Part shown: piece after piece, positions 38,171 to 47,436 of the stretch | Numbering within the stretch: the stretch's first letter is position 1 | How the letters are laid out: each line of letters opens with the position of its first letter | Assembly (NCBI RefSeq): GCF_014644415.1 | Contig: NZ_BMKQ01000001.1 | Coordinates: 1,106,861-1,170,860, forward strand | Length of the DNA stretch: 64,000 nucleotides | DNA from: Marmoricola endophyticus | Lineage (GTDB): Bacteria > Actinomycetota > Actinomycetes > Propionibacteriales > Nocardioidaceae | Direction of reading: 5' to 3' | The notes under the pieces: model-generated | The model's input: only the letters and a program-made list of their open reading frames with translations | The model's database searches: none | Told to the model about the DNA's origin: nothing | Made by a program: the position numbers and the translations under genes

Positions 38171-38987
38171 GGCTCACCACCGTGTTCACCAGGTTGCCGA
38201 TGCCCTCGACGGAGATCTCGACCTCGTCGCCGACCTCCATCGGGCCGACACCGGCCGGCGTGCCGGTGAGGATCACGTCGCCGGGCAGCAGGGTCATCAC
38301 CGAGGAGACGTAGGAGAGCAGCGTCGGGACGTCGTGGATCAGGTCCGCCGTGGACCCGTCCTGCTTGAGCTCGCCGTTGAGCCAGGTCCGCACGCGGCGC
38401 CCCTCGGCGAAGTCGTTCGGGTCCAGGTCGGTCTCGATCCAGGGACCGAGGGGGCAGAAGGAGTCGAAGCCCTTGCCGCGGGTGAACTGCACGTCGCTGC
38501 GCTGCAGGTCGCGCGCCGTGACGTCGTTGCCGACGGTGTAGCCGTGGATCACGTCCGTGGCCTTCTCCGGCGGGACGTCGCGGCAGATCCGCCCGATCAC
38601 GACGGCCAGCTCGCCCTCGAAGTGCACGTTGCTGGACTGGGTCGGGTAGAAGACCGGGTCGCCGGGACCGACCACCGAGGTGTTCGGCTTGAGGAAGAGC
38701 AGCGGCTCCTTCGGCGGCTCCGGGTCGTCGCCCGTGGCCATCTCGGCGGCGTGCGCCGCGTAGTTCTTGCCGATCCCGACGACCTTGCTGCGCGGCAGCA
38801 CCGGCGCGAGGAGGCGTACGTCCTCGAGCTTCAGCTGCTGCTCCAGCGGCTTGACGCCGACGTAGAGCGGGTCGCCGGCCAGCGGCACGACCACGCTCTC
38901 GGGATCGGGGACGCCGTTCTCGTCGACCTCGCCGGTCACGACGGCGTACTGCGGGTCCTCTCCGGTGGTGAATCTCGCGATGCGCAC
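38163..38987 (-). CDS. Fumarylacetoacetate hydrolase family protein
   Basis: A 274-residue FAH-fold protein, probably a small acylpyruvase/oxaloacetate-decarboxylase-type enzyme. The metal site is EGELAVVIGR (about residue 116) and EKATDVIHGYTVGNDVTARD in two parts; VVGIGKNYAAHAAEM is the usual entry motif. The gene pair FAH-gltX is common in actinobacteria. GTG 38987 is taken because TAGGGT (38995-39000) lies seven bases upstream. Confidence 0.92.
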   Translation of the reverse strand: MRIARFTTGEDPQYAVVTGEVDENGVPDPESVVVPLAGDPLYVGVKPLEQQLKLEDVRLLAPVLPRSKVVGIGKNYAAHAAEMATGDDPEPPKEPLLFLKPNTSVVGPGDPVFYPTQSSNVHFEGELAVVIGRICRDVPPEKATDVIHGYTVGNDVTARDLQRSDVQFTRGKGFDSFCPLGPWIETDLDPNDFAEGRRVRTWLNGELKQDGSTADLIHDVPTLLSYVSSVMTLLPGDVILTGTPAGVGPMEVGDEVEISVEGIGNLVNTVVSRG

Positions 38988-39000
38988 GTGCTCGACCCTA

Positions 39001-39214
39001 GCCAGTGGCCGTCCGCGCGAGCGACGAGGCGGTCGAGCACGGGTGGTTGAGCAGCGAGCGCGTCGAAACCACCCCACCCACCGACCTGCCGTTGGTCTCG
39101 ACGTCCTCCCTCGCTAGCGCTCGGTCAGGCTCGACCACCTCCCGCGCGGCGAGCGCCAGCGCGATGTCCTGAGCCTGTCGAAGGGAGCGCGTCGACACCA
39201 CCCTCGACGCACGC
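39001..39214. repeat. Intergenic region with dispersed REP-like sequences
   Basis: No gene is seen. The 214 bases are built from short fragments related to GTCTCGACAGGCTCGACC and its inverse, such as GAGCGCGTCGAAACCACC, a copy of a 45-base element at 39095-39139 and CCTGAGCCTGTCGAAGG near 39169. The 45-base element recurs at 57245-57289. The ALDH gene ends at 39215. Confidence 0.7.
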
Positions 39215-40708
39215 TCAGCCGAGGGCGAACGGGTCCCGGGTGCCCCCGGTCAGCTCCACCATCACCGACTTCGTCAGGAGGTACTCGTCGACCGCCTCGA
39301 TGCCGTTCTCGCGTCCGATCCCGGACTTCCCGAAGCCCCCGAAGGGCATGTTCGGCGCGACCACGCGGTAGGCGTTGACCCACACCGTGCCGGCGTTGAT
39401 CCGCGCGGCCACCCGGTGCGCGCGGTGCACGTCCTTGGTCCACACGGCGCCGGCGAGGCCGTAGTCGGTGTCGTTGGCCAGTCGGATCGCGTCGTCCTCG
39501 TCGGTGAAGGTGTACGCCGAGAGCACCGGCCCGAAGACCTCCTCCTTGACGATCGTCGCCTCGGGGTCGGCGACCACGACGGTGGGTCGTACGAACAGCC
39601 CACCGAGCTCCTCGTTGGGCCCACCGCCGGCGGCGATCGTCCAGCCCTCGTCCCGAGCGCCCTGGAGGTAGCCGAGCACCTTCTCGTACTGCGGCTGGTT
39701 GGCCACCGGGCCCATCTCGGTCTCGGCCTCGGTCGGGTCGCCCTGGACGATCGTGTCGGCCCGCTCGGCGACCTTGGTCACCAGCTCGTCCTTGACCGAC
39801 TCGTGCACGATCAGCCGCGACCCGGCCATGCACGTCTGGCCGGTGGCCGCGAAGACGCCGGCGACCAGCCCGTTGGCCGCGGCGTCGAGATCGGCGTCGG
39901 CGAAGACCACCTGCGGCGACTTCCCACCCAGCTCGAGGGTGACCTTGTTGATGTTGGCCGCCGCCGCCTTGGCGACGGCCGCACCGGTCGCTGTCGAGCC
40001 GGTGAACGCGACCTTGTCCACGCCCTCGTGGCCGGCCAGCCGTTCCCCGGTCGAGCGGTCCCAGCCGGTGACGACGTTCAGCACGCCGGCGGGCAGACCG
40101 GCCTCGTGCAGCACCTGCGCGAAGGCGACCGTCGAGGCCGGGGAGTGCTCCGACGGCTTGCACACGCAGGTGCAGCCGGCGGCCAGGAGCGGGGCGAGCT
40201 TGAACGTGAGCAGCAGCAGCGGGGAGTTCCACGGCGTGATCGCGCCGACGACGCCGACCGGCTGGCGCAGCGTGTAGCCGAAGTATGTCTGCGGCGCGAG
40301 CTGCGGCACGACTCGACCCTCGAGCTTGTCGGCCAGGCCGGAGAAATAGGTGTACCAGTTGGCCAGGCCGGTGAGCTGCCCGCGCATCTCTCGCATCAGC
40401 TTCCCCGAGTCGCGGACCTCCAGCAGCGCGAGGCGCTCGGCGTTCTCGGTGATCGCGGTGGCGACGTCGCGCATGATCGTGGCGCGCTCGAAGCCGCTCT
40501 TCGCACCCCACTCGCCCTCGAAGGCGGCGCGGGCCGAGGCGACCGCGCGGTCGACGTCCTCGGGGCCACCGTCGGCGAGCGTGGCCCATGGCTGCCCGGT
40601 GTAGGGGTTCTGCGAGGTGAAGGTGCGCCCCGACCGCGCGTCGACGACCTTCCCGTCGATGAACAGGCCGAAGGTCTCCAGGTCGGTGCGCTCGCTGGTG
40701 GTGGTCAC
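39215..40708 (-). CDS. Aldehyde dehydrogenase family protein
   Basis: A 497-residue NAD(P)-dependent ALDH. Motifs: GAITPWNSPLLLLTFK (cofactor), VAFTGSTATG, the general-base ELGGKSPQVVF (Glu about residue 253) and the nucleophile in ATGQTCMAGSR (Cys about 287). Start GTG has GAGGAG upstream. A promoter with TAACGT (40742-40747) and a GCGGATATCCGC palindrome lies ahead of it. It follows the AraC-type regulator, so it may be one of its targets; the substrate is unknown. Confidence 0.93.
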   Translation of the reverse strand: MTTTSERTDLETFGLFIDGKVVDARSGRTFTSQNPYTGQPWATLADGGPEDVDRAVASARAAFEGEWGAKSGFERATIMRDVATAITENAERLALLEVRDSGKLMREMRGQLTGLANWYTYFSGLADKLEGRVVPQLAPQTYFGYTLRQPVGVVGAITPWNSPLLLLTFKLAPLLAAGCTCVCKPSEHSPASTVAFAQVLHEAGLPAGVLNVVTGWDRSTGERLAGHEGVDKVAFTGSTATGAAVAKAAAANINKVTLELGGKSPQVVFADADLDAAANGLVAGVFAATGQTCMAGSRLIVHESVKDELVTKVAERADTIVQGDPTEAETEMGPVANQPQYEKVLGYLQGARDEGWTIAAGGGPNEELGGLFVRPTVVVADPEATIVKEEVFGPVLSAYTFTDEDDAIRLANDTDYGLAGAVWTKDVHRAHRVAARINAGTVWVNAYRVVAPNMPFGGFGKSGIGRENGIEAVDEYLLTKSVMVELTGGTRDPFALG

Positions 40709-40741
40709 AAGATCTCCTCGGGTCCGGGACTGACCCGATCG

Positions 40742-40775
40742 ACGTTAGGCACTGATCCGGGCGGCGGATATCCGC
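40742..40775 (-). promoter_or_regulatory. Promoter and palindrome upstream of the aldehyde dehydrogenase gene
   Basis: TAACGT on the minus strand (40742-40747) fits a -10. A perfect 12-bp palindrome GCGGATATCCGC (40764-40775) covers the expected -35. The gap between ALDH and the AraC gene (40709-40870) holds no other gene. Confidence 0.4.
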
Positions 40776-40870
40776 TCGGCGCCCGCCGCGGTCACCTCAG
40801 CGCAGCAGCCCGGCCCAGGTGTCAGCCCAGGTGTCCGCCGAGAGACCTGCCACCGGGCCGGCCCGGCAGG

Positions 40871-41839
40871 TCAGCGCAGCAGCGTGCGGCTGGGCAGCTC
40901 GCCGGTGTGGCGGCGGTACTGCTGGGCGAAGCGGGACTGGTGGAAGAACCCCCACCGGGTGGCGACCTCGGTGACCCGGGTCGTCGCGGGATCACCCTCC
41001 AGGAGCTCGGCGCGCACCTTCTCCAGGCGTACCCGGCGCACGTAGCTCATCGGGGACTCCCCCAGCCGCTCTTGGAACGCGGCGTGCAGGGTGCGCACGC
41101 TGACGCACGCCACCCGGGCCAGCACGGCCGGCGTGAGCTCGGTGTCGGCGTGCTCGTCGACGTATGCCACCACGGGCGCGAGCCGCCCCAGCCGCGTGCT
41201 GTCGTCGTGGCCCCGCAGGGCGTCGCTGAACTGGTGGTGCCCGGCCATCAGCAACCGGGTGAGGACGTACGACTCCAGCTGGGTGCGGGCCAGGGTCGCC
41301 TCCAGGGCACCCGGGCGGTCCAGCTCGGCGGCGAGGAACGCGACGCTGCGCAGCAGGGCCTGCCCCTCCTCGCCCGTGAGGTCCAGGGCCAGGTCGAAGC
41401 GGACGGGCTCGGAGACCGGGCGCCCGAGCAGGTCGCAGAGGTGGCTCTCCATCCGCGCGCGCGAGACCTTGAGGATCAGCTGCTCGGCGTCACCGGACCA
41501 GCGGACCGTGGTGTCCTCGGTCGGGGTGAGCACCGTGCCGCCCTGGTGCGGCCGGGTGTGCGCCACCGCGCCGTCGCTGCGGTCGGCCCAGGTCTGGCCC
41601 GCGACGTCGAGGTTGACGTGGTAGCAGGACTCCGTGGCGGGCATGTGCAGCGCCGTCTCGCCGCCGTACGTCAGGTAGCCCAGGGTCAGCACGGGGTCGC
41701 TGACCGCGTTGAGTCGCATGTCGATCTCGTCGCGGCGCCCGTCGAGGCGGTGCGGGAGGTAGACGCGCGTGACCGCCTCCCGCGCCTCCTCCAGGCTGTG
41801 GGTGTGCACCACCGGTGAGCCGGCCAGTGCTTCGATCAC
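40871..41839 (-). CDS. AraC-family transcriptional regulator
   Basis: A 322-residue regulator with an AraC-binding-type N-terminal domain (about residues 1-200) and two C-terminal helix-turn-helix units (LTPAVLARVACVSVRTLH, about residues 233-250, and the second around VTEVATRWGFFHQSRFAQQY in parts). GTG 41839 has GGAGGTGGAG immediately upstream. It is downstream of the E1/CoA-transferase/lyase operon on the same strand and upstream of ALDH, so it may control both. The inducer is not known. Confidence 0.92.
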   Translation of the reverse strand: MIEALAGSPVVHTHSLEEAREAVTRVYLPHRLDGRRDEIDMRLNAVSDPVLTLGYLTYGGETALHMPATESCYHVNLDVAGQTWADRSDGAVAHTRPHQGGTVLTPTEDTTVRWSGDAEQLILKVSRARMESHLCDLLGRPVSEPVRFDLALDLTGEEGQALLRSVAFLAAELDRPGALEATLARTQLESYVLTRLLMAGHHQFSDALRGHDDSTRLGRLAPVVAYVDEHADTELTPAVLARVACVSVRTLHAAFQERLGESPMSYVRRVRLEKVRAELLEGDPATTRVTEVATRWGFFHQSRFAQQYRRHTGELPSRTLLR

Positions 41840-41891
41840 GCTCCACCTCCGCCGTGTGACTCCGCTCACGCACGATGCTATCGGGCGGGTC

Positions 41892-44200
41892 TCACCGGCC
41901 GAGCAGGTCCAGCGCCGCCCCTGCGACGGCACCGGCGTCGAGCCGGTGGTGGGCGTACGCGTCGGCAAGCCCCGAGGAGTGGCCGAACTCGCTCACCCCG
42001 AGGCAGCGGATCCGGTCACCGCGCGCGCCGGCCAGGAAGGCCAGGGTGTGCGGGTGGCCGTCCTGCACCGTGACCAGCGGGGTGGGGTGGCCGGGCGGCA
42101 GCAGCAGGTCCAGCACCCCGGAGCCGTCACCCGCGTCGCGGCTGCCGCGCTGCTGGAAGGACCGGAACACCAGGTCCGGGCTGGTCAGGCAGATCACGCC
42201 GGCACGTACTCCACGCTCGCCGAGCAGGTCCGCCGCCGCCAGCACCTCCGGGAGCACCGCGCCGACCCCGACGAGGGTGACGTCGTCCTCCGCGGCCCGG
42301 TGTGCACTGAGGCGGTAGCCGCCCGCGACGACCTCCCGTCGCCGGCGCTCACGCAGCTCCGGCTCCTCGGGGACGCACGCGGCGGCCGGGTCCAGCGGGC
42401 GCGTGCTCAGCCGGAAGTACGACGACGTCCCCCCAGCCACCCCGACCCGATCCATCGCGTGCAGCAGGCACCACTCCAGGTCCTGGGCGAAGGCCGGCTC
42501 CCAGGCCACGCAGCACGGCTGCTCCAGCCCGATCGACGGCGTGGTGACCGACTGGTGGGCGCCGCCCTCCGGAGCCAGCGTCACCCCCGACGGGGTGCCG
42601 ACGACGATGGACTGGCCTCCGGCGTACATCCCGAACGACCAGGGCTCCAGCGCTCGGGCGAGGAACGGGTCGTAGAGCGTGGCGACCGGGATCAGCCGCT
42701 GGTCCCAGCGCGACCAGGTCGCGCCGAGCTCGGCGGCCAGGCCGACCAGGTTGACCTCGGCGATGCCCAGCTCCACGTGCCGGCCGGTGCTGCCCTCGGC
42801 CCAGCGCAGCAGCCGCTCGTCGTCGTCGGCGAACCAGTCCCGCCGGTCGGTCGTGGACCACACGCCGGACTTGTTGATCCAGCCGCCGAGGTTGGTCGAG
42901 GACGCGACGTCGGGGCTGCAGGTGACCACCCGTGCGGCCACCTCCGGCGCGTCGCGCACCAGGTCGGTCAGGAGCCGGCCCAGCGCGGTCTGGGTGGAGA
43001 CCGGCTTGCGGTGGGCGTGCCCGAGGTCGCGCGGGACGCGCAGCGTCGGGCGGCCGTCGCGGGCTCGCGCGCGAGCACTCGTCGCCGTACGTCGCACAGG
43101 TCCGCGGCGTCGCCGGGCTCCAGCGGCGCCCACGGGTCGTCGAGGTCGGTGCCGCAGTCGTGGGCCAGGGTGCGCATCTGCTCCTCGGAGAGCAGCGCCG
43201 AGTGGTTCTGCGGGTGCCCCTCCGTGGGCAGGCCGCGGCCCTTGACCGTGTACGCGAACACGACGGTCGGCCGGTCGTCGTCCACGTCGGCGGCGAAGGT
43301 GTCGACGAGCAGGCCGAGATCGTGTCCACCCAGGTCGCGCACCGCGGCGGCGAGCTGCTCGGCGGGCACGTCGAGCACCAGTCGGGTGAGCGCGGCTGCA
43401 CCGTCCTGGCCGGCCAGGAGTCGGTCGGCTACGTCGTCGGGCGCGACACGGAGCATCCGCTGGTACTCCTCGTTCGGCATCTCCTCCAGTCGCCGGCGCA
43501 GCTCCTCACCGCCCTCGCGCTCGAAGAGGGCCGAGACCAGACGCCCCCACTTCAGCGTCAGCACCTGCCAGCCGGCGGCCTCGAACATCGCCTCCAAGCG
43601 GGCGATCGCGATGTCGGGCACCACCCGGTCCAGCGACTGGCGGTTCATGTCGACGACCCAGAGCACCTCGCCGAGCCGTGCCACCTGCGGGTCGGCCACC
43701 GCCTCCCAGATCGCTCCCTCGTCGAGCTCGGCGTCGCCGAGCAGCGCGACGAACCGACCGGCCGGCTCGACCTCCGGGACGTGGGAACGCAGGTAGCGGT
43801 GCGCGATCGCGGCCCACACCGTCGCCGTCGCACCGATGCCGACCGACCCGGTGGAGAAGTCGACGGTGTCGGGATCCTTGGAGCGCGACGGGTACGACTG
43901 CAGCCCGCCTTCGGCGCGCAGGGTGGGCAGGTACGTCGCGTCCAGGTCGCCGAGCAGGTGGTTGACCGCGTGCAGCACCGGCGACGCGTGCGGCTTGACC
44001 GAGATCCGGTCGCGCGAGGACAGCTGGTCGAACCACAGCGCGACCGCGATGTCGACCATCGACGCCGACGAGGCCTGGTGGCCGCCGGTCTTGACGCCGC
44101 TGTCGTCGGGCCGGCCGCGGTTGGCGGCGTCGACGATCGCCGCGGAGAGCCAGCGCACCTGACGCGAGATCAAGCGCAGGACGTCGATGCGGTCGGTCAT
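41892..44200 (-). pseudogene. AceE/transketolase-like E1 component, frameshifted
   Basis: Two overlapping frames together encode one ThDP enzyme of about 768 residues. The 5' part (ATG 44200) has the AceE-type sequence GGHQASSASMVDIAVAL, KPHASPVLHAV, the ThDP/Mg loop LLGDAELDEGAIWEA and VVDMNRQSLD; the 3' part continues with a PYR domain (ASSTNLGGWINKSGVW) and a transketolase-type C-terminal domain. The change of frame falls at a (CG)4 tract, 43066-43073; removing one CG unit joins the two frames exactly. Either an inactivating slip or a sequencing error. The ATG overlaps the upstream CoA-transferase stop. A homodimeric 2-oxoacid dehydrogenase E1 or a transketolase-like enzyme is likely; no E2 is nearby. 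Confidence 0.8.
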
Positions 44201-45423
44201 CGGCACTCCGCGCACGGGCACACCGCAGCCGGCAGCGCACCGAGCACGGCATGGGTGTCGGCGCCGAGGTCCGGACCGACGTGGCTAACGGGCAGCGACC
44301 GGTCACCGAGCAGCGGCACGATGCCGGGGAAGGCGACGTCCCGGGTCTCCCCGGCTACCTCGACGGGCAGCTGCTGCACCATGTCGCGGGCGGCGTACTG
44401 CGGGTCGGTGACGATGTCGGCGGCGGTGTAGATCGGCCCGGCCGGCACGTCGGCCTCCTCCAGCACGCCGAGCACCTCCTCCCGGTCGTGGGCCCGGGTC
44501 CACTGCCCGATCGCCTCGTCCAGTTCGTCGCGCCGCTTCCACCGCTCGTTGTTGTCGGCCAGCGTCGCGTCGGCTGCCAGGTCCTCGCGCCCGATCGCGG
44601 TCATGAACCGGCCAAAGATCGAGGCCCCGTTGCCGGCGATGACCACCGACTGCCCGTCCGCGCACACGTAGGCGTTGGAGGGGGCGATGCCCTCCATCCG
44701 GCCACCGGTCCGCTGCCGACTGACGTCGTACGCCGAGAGGTCGGGGACCAGAGACTCCATCATCGAGAAGACCGCCTCGTGCAGAGCGACGTCGACGTGT
44801 CGGGTCGCCGGACCGACGGTCTCCGCGCCCGCGCGGCGCCGCTGCTCGCGGTCGAAGAGCCCCATCACGATCCCGAAGCCGGCGTACAGGCCCGCGATCG
44901 AGTCGCCGATCGAGACCCCGACGCGAGACGGCGGACGGTCCGGCTCACCGACCAGCTCCCGCAGGCCGCCGTAACCCTCGGCGACGGCGGCGAAGCCGGG
45001 GCGGGAGGCCAGCGGGCCGCTCTGACCGAAGGCCGAGACGCGGGCGACGACCAGCTCCGGGTTCAGCTCGGTCAGGCGCGCGGCGTCCAGGCCCCACCTG
45101 TCCAGGGTGCCGGGACGAAAGTTCTCCAGCAGCGCGTCGGACCCGGCGATCAGCGCCTCGACCGCAGCCAGCCCCTCGGGGCTGCGCAGGTCCAGCTCGA
45201 CCGACTTCTTCCCCCGGTTGAGGGTGCGGTAGAGCATCGAGGTCTCGCCGGCGTACAACCGCCAGCGACGCACCTCGTCGCCGGTCCTCGGGCGCTCGAC
45301 CTTGACCACCTCGGCCCCGAAGTCGGCGAGCAGGCGCCCGGCGGTCGGCGCGGCGATGTAGTTGCCCAGCTCGACCACGCGCAGCCCGGCCAGCGGGCGG
45401 TAGGGGTCGAAGCCCTCGCTCAC
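44197..45423 (-). CDS. CaiB/BaiF (family III) CoA-transferase
   Basis: A 408-residue family III CoA-transferase. The family start PLAGLRVVELGNYIAAPTAG in pieces, FGAEVVKVERP, LDLRSPEGLAAV, and the region with the catalytic Asp, DVALHEAVFSMMES (about residue 182), are all present. Start GTG 45423 overlaps the lyase stop (GTGA). Relatives include the succinyl-CoA:3-hydroxy-3-methylglutarate transferase and itaconate CoA-transferases. With the HMG-CoA-lyase-like gene just upstream it suggests CoA activation of a branched hydroxy-acid before cleavage. Confidence 0.9.
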   Translation of the reverse strand: MSEGFDPYRPLAGLRVVELGNYIAAPTAGRLLADFGAEVVKVERPRTGDEVRRWRLYAGETSMLYRTLNRGKKSVELDLRSPEGLAAVEALIAGSDALLENFRPGTLDRWGLDAARLTELNPELVVARVSAFGQSGPLASRPGFAAVAEGYGGLRELVGEPDRPPSRVGVSIGDSIAGLYAGFGIVMGLFDREQRRRAGAETVGPATRHVDVALHEAVFSMMESLVPDLSAYDVSRQRTGGRMEGIAPSNAYVCADGQSVVIAGNGASIFGRFMTAIGREDLAADATLADNNERWKRRDELDEAIGQWTRAHDREEVLGVLEEADVPAGPIYTAADIVTDPQYAARDMVQQLPVEVAGETRDVAFPGIVPLLGDRSLPVSHVGPDLGADTHAVLGALPAAVCPCAECR

Positions 45424-46361
45424 GACGGCTCCTCCCCCACGCCGCCGAAGCCACCCGCGCGCCCGAGCAGCGCATCGACGCTGCTGTCCAGCTCCTTCGA
45501 GAGCCACGCCGAGACGTCGGTGAGGCCGAGGAGGTCCTGGACGGGCCCGGTCACGGGCACCTCGCCGCGGGTCAGCAGGTAGAGCAGGTCCTCGGTGGCG
45601 ATGTTGCCGGTCGCGGCCGGCGCGAAGGGGCAGCCGCCGAAGCCGCCGACCGAGGAGTCCAGCGCCACCGGTCGGCCGAGGGTGGCGGCGGTCCAGGCGT
45701 TCGCGTACCCCGTGTTCCGGGTGTTGTGGAAGTGGTAGCGCAGCCCGGGGGTCGAGGCGCCCGTCGGCAGCAGGGCAGCGTACGACGTGACCTGGCTGGG
45801 CACCCCGACGCCGATGGTGTCGGCGAAGGCGACCTCGTCCACACCCATCGCCAGCACCCGGTCCAGCACCTCGGCGACCCGGTCCACCCCTACCGTGCCG
45901 GAGAAGGGACAGCCGAAGGCCACCGCGAGCGTGACGCTCACCCCCATCTCGGCGGCGCGGGCCGTCTGGGTGGCGGCGGCCGCCTGCTCGAGCATCCCTT
46001 CGACCGACCGGCCCTGGTTGCGCCGGCAGAACTCGTCGGTGACCGGCACGACGACGTTGATCTCCCGGCACGAGGTGGCGGCGGCGCGCTGCGCACCGCG
46101 GTCGTTGAGCACGAGACCGATCAGACGGACGTCCTCCGCGACCACACCGGTCGCGGCCAGCCCGTCGAGCACCTCCTCCGCGCCGGCCATCTGCGGCACC
46201 CGGTCGGGGTGGACGAAGCTCACCGCCTCGACGCGGCGCGTCCCGCCGACGACCAGGCGCCGCAGCATCTTCACGCGCGTGGCGACCGGGAGCGTCCGGT
46301 CCTCGTTCTGGAGTCCGTCGCGCGGGCCCACCTCGACGATCTCGACGCCGGACTCGGACAC
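45420..46361 (-). CDS. Hydroxymethylglutaryl-CoA lyase family protein
   Basis: A 313-residue TIM-barrel enzyme of the HMGL/DRE-TIM family. VEVGPRDGLQNE (about residues 6-17) is the DRE-type signature that binds the metal, with FADTIGVG, HFHNTRNTGYANA and the GGFGGCPFAPAATGNIATED loop with its flexible Cys. Members cleave HMG-CoA or citramalyl-CoA. GTG 46361 has GAGGAG upstream. First gene of the three-gene cluster. Which acid is cleaved cannot be told. Confidence 0.9.
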   Translation of the reverse strand: MSESGVEIVEVGPRDGLQNEDRTLPVATRVKMLRRLVVGGTRRVEAVSFVHPDRVPQMAGAEEVLDGLAATGVVAEDVRLIGLVLNDRGAQRAAATSCREINVVVPVTDEFCRRNQGRSVEGMLEQAAAATQTARAAEMGVSVTLAVAFGCPFSGTVGVDRVAEVLDRVLAMGVDEVAFADTIGVGVPSQVTSYAALLPTGASTPGLRYHFHNTRNTGYANAWTAATLGRPVALDSSVGGFGGCPFAPAATGNIATEDLLYLLTRGEVPVTGPVQDLLGLTDVSAWLSKELDSSVDALLGRAGGFGGVGEEPS

Positions 46362-46524
46362 GTGCTGCTCCTCGATCGTCGGACTGCTGGCGGTGCCTCT
46401 CGATCCCAGGCTAGGTGCGGGCACACCCCACTCGCCCAGCCGGTGCGTGCGCCCCTGCATCCGCCTGACGCAGACTTCGGCCGCAGCCGTGGCGCTCCTC
46501 GCCTCACGGCACCACGATCGGGCC

Positions 46525-47427
46525 ATGGACTACACCGAGGCACGAGAGGCCTTCTTCGCGCCGCGCGAGGGTGAGGCGGCCGCGCTGACCTGGACCACCC
46601 CGGCGCGCCGGCTCCGCGACGCCGTCGAGCCGCTGGCCGGCATCGTCTACTGGAGCGAGCCGGCCTACGACGCGCTCGCGGCACAGGGCCTGGACTTTCT
46701 CTCCGGCTACGTCTGGGGCCGAGCCAGCGTCCTCGGCGAGCCCGACGCCGGGGTCGTGGCAGCGGCCTTCGGGGTCTTCGAGCCGAGCCTGGTCGCCGGG
46801 GCGTACGACGCCGGGCGGAGGGCCTGCACGCTGACCGAGGTCCGCGCCGCCCGTGTCGCGGGTGTGAGCGAGGCGCTGCGTACGGTCCTCGGGGAACCGA
46901 CGGACGACGTCGCGACCGTGGCGAGGACTCTGCGCTCGGCGGCGCTGACCGGCGACGGCACCGGACGTGCGCTGTTCTCCGGGCTCGCCGGACTCGAGGA
47001 GCCGGAGGACCCGTGGGCACAGCTGTGGCTCGCCTGCTCGCTGCTGCGCGAGCACCGCGGCGACAGCCACCTGGCCGCGCTCGTCGCGGCCGGCGTCGAC
47101 GGGATCCAGGCCAACCTGCTGACCGAGCGCTGGATCGGCTGGGAGCCCCAGGCGTACGCAGGTTCCCGAGGTTGGTCACCCGAGCAGATGGCCGCGGCCG
47201 ACTCCACGCTGCAGCGACACGGCCTGGTCGACGGGCCCGCGCTGACCGAGGCGGGCCTCGCCCTGCGCGAGCAGGTCGAGGCCGCCACCGACGCCGCCCA
47301 GCAGCCGGTGCTGGAAGCGCTCGCTGACGACCTCGACGCGCTCCTCGACCAGCTGGGCCGGTGGGCGGACCGGGTCGTCGAGCACGGCTGGTTCCCGCCC
47401 GACCCGTACAAGCGGGCGGCGGGCTGA
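46525..47427 (+). CDS. SCO6745-family helix-turn-helix-like protein
   Basis: A 300-residue protein, mostly alpha-helical, beginning MDYTEAREAFFAPREGEA. It resembles the actinobacterial SCO6745 family, which has a winged-helix-like C-terminus (SPEQMAAADSTLQRHGLVDGPALTEAG in two parts, about residues 217-243). The function is unknown; it may bind DNA or a small molecule. Start ATG 46525 fits the CACGAT (46513-46518) six bases upstream. It is divergent from the lyase operon with 163 bases between. Confidence 0.75.
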   Translation: MDYTEAREAFFAPREGEAAALTWTTPARRLRDAVEPLAGIVYWSEPAYDALAAQGLDFLSGYVWGRASVLGEPDAGVVAAAFGVFEPSLVAGAYDAGRRACTLTEVRAARVAGVSEALRTVLGEPTDDVATVARTLRSAALTGDGTGRALFSGLAGLEEPEDPWAQLWLACSLLREHRGDSHLAALVAAGVDGIQANLLTERWIGWEPQAYAGSRGWSPEQMAAADSTLQRHGLVDGPALTEAGLALREQVEAATDAAQQPVLEALADDLDALLDQLGRWADRVVEHGWFPPDPYKRAAG

Positions 47428-47436
47428 GCCGACGCG

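Noticed and set aside
40797-40882. Duplicated TCAGCGCAGCAG before and at the araC 3' end
   Set aside because: Only 12 bases in a GC-rich background; likely chance or a trivial local duplication.
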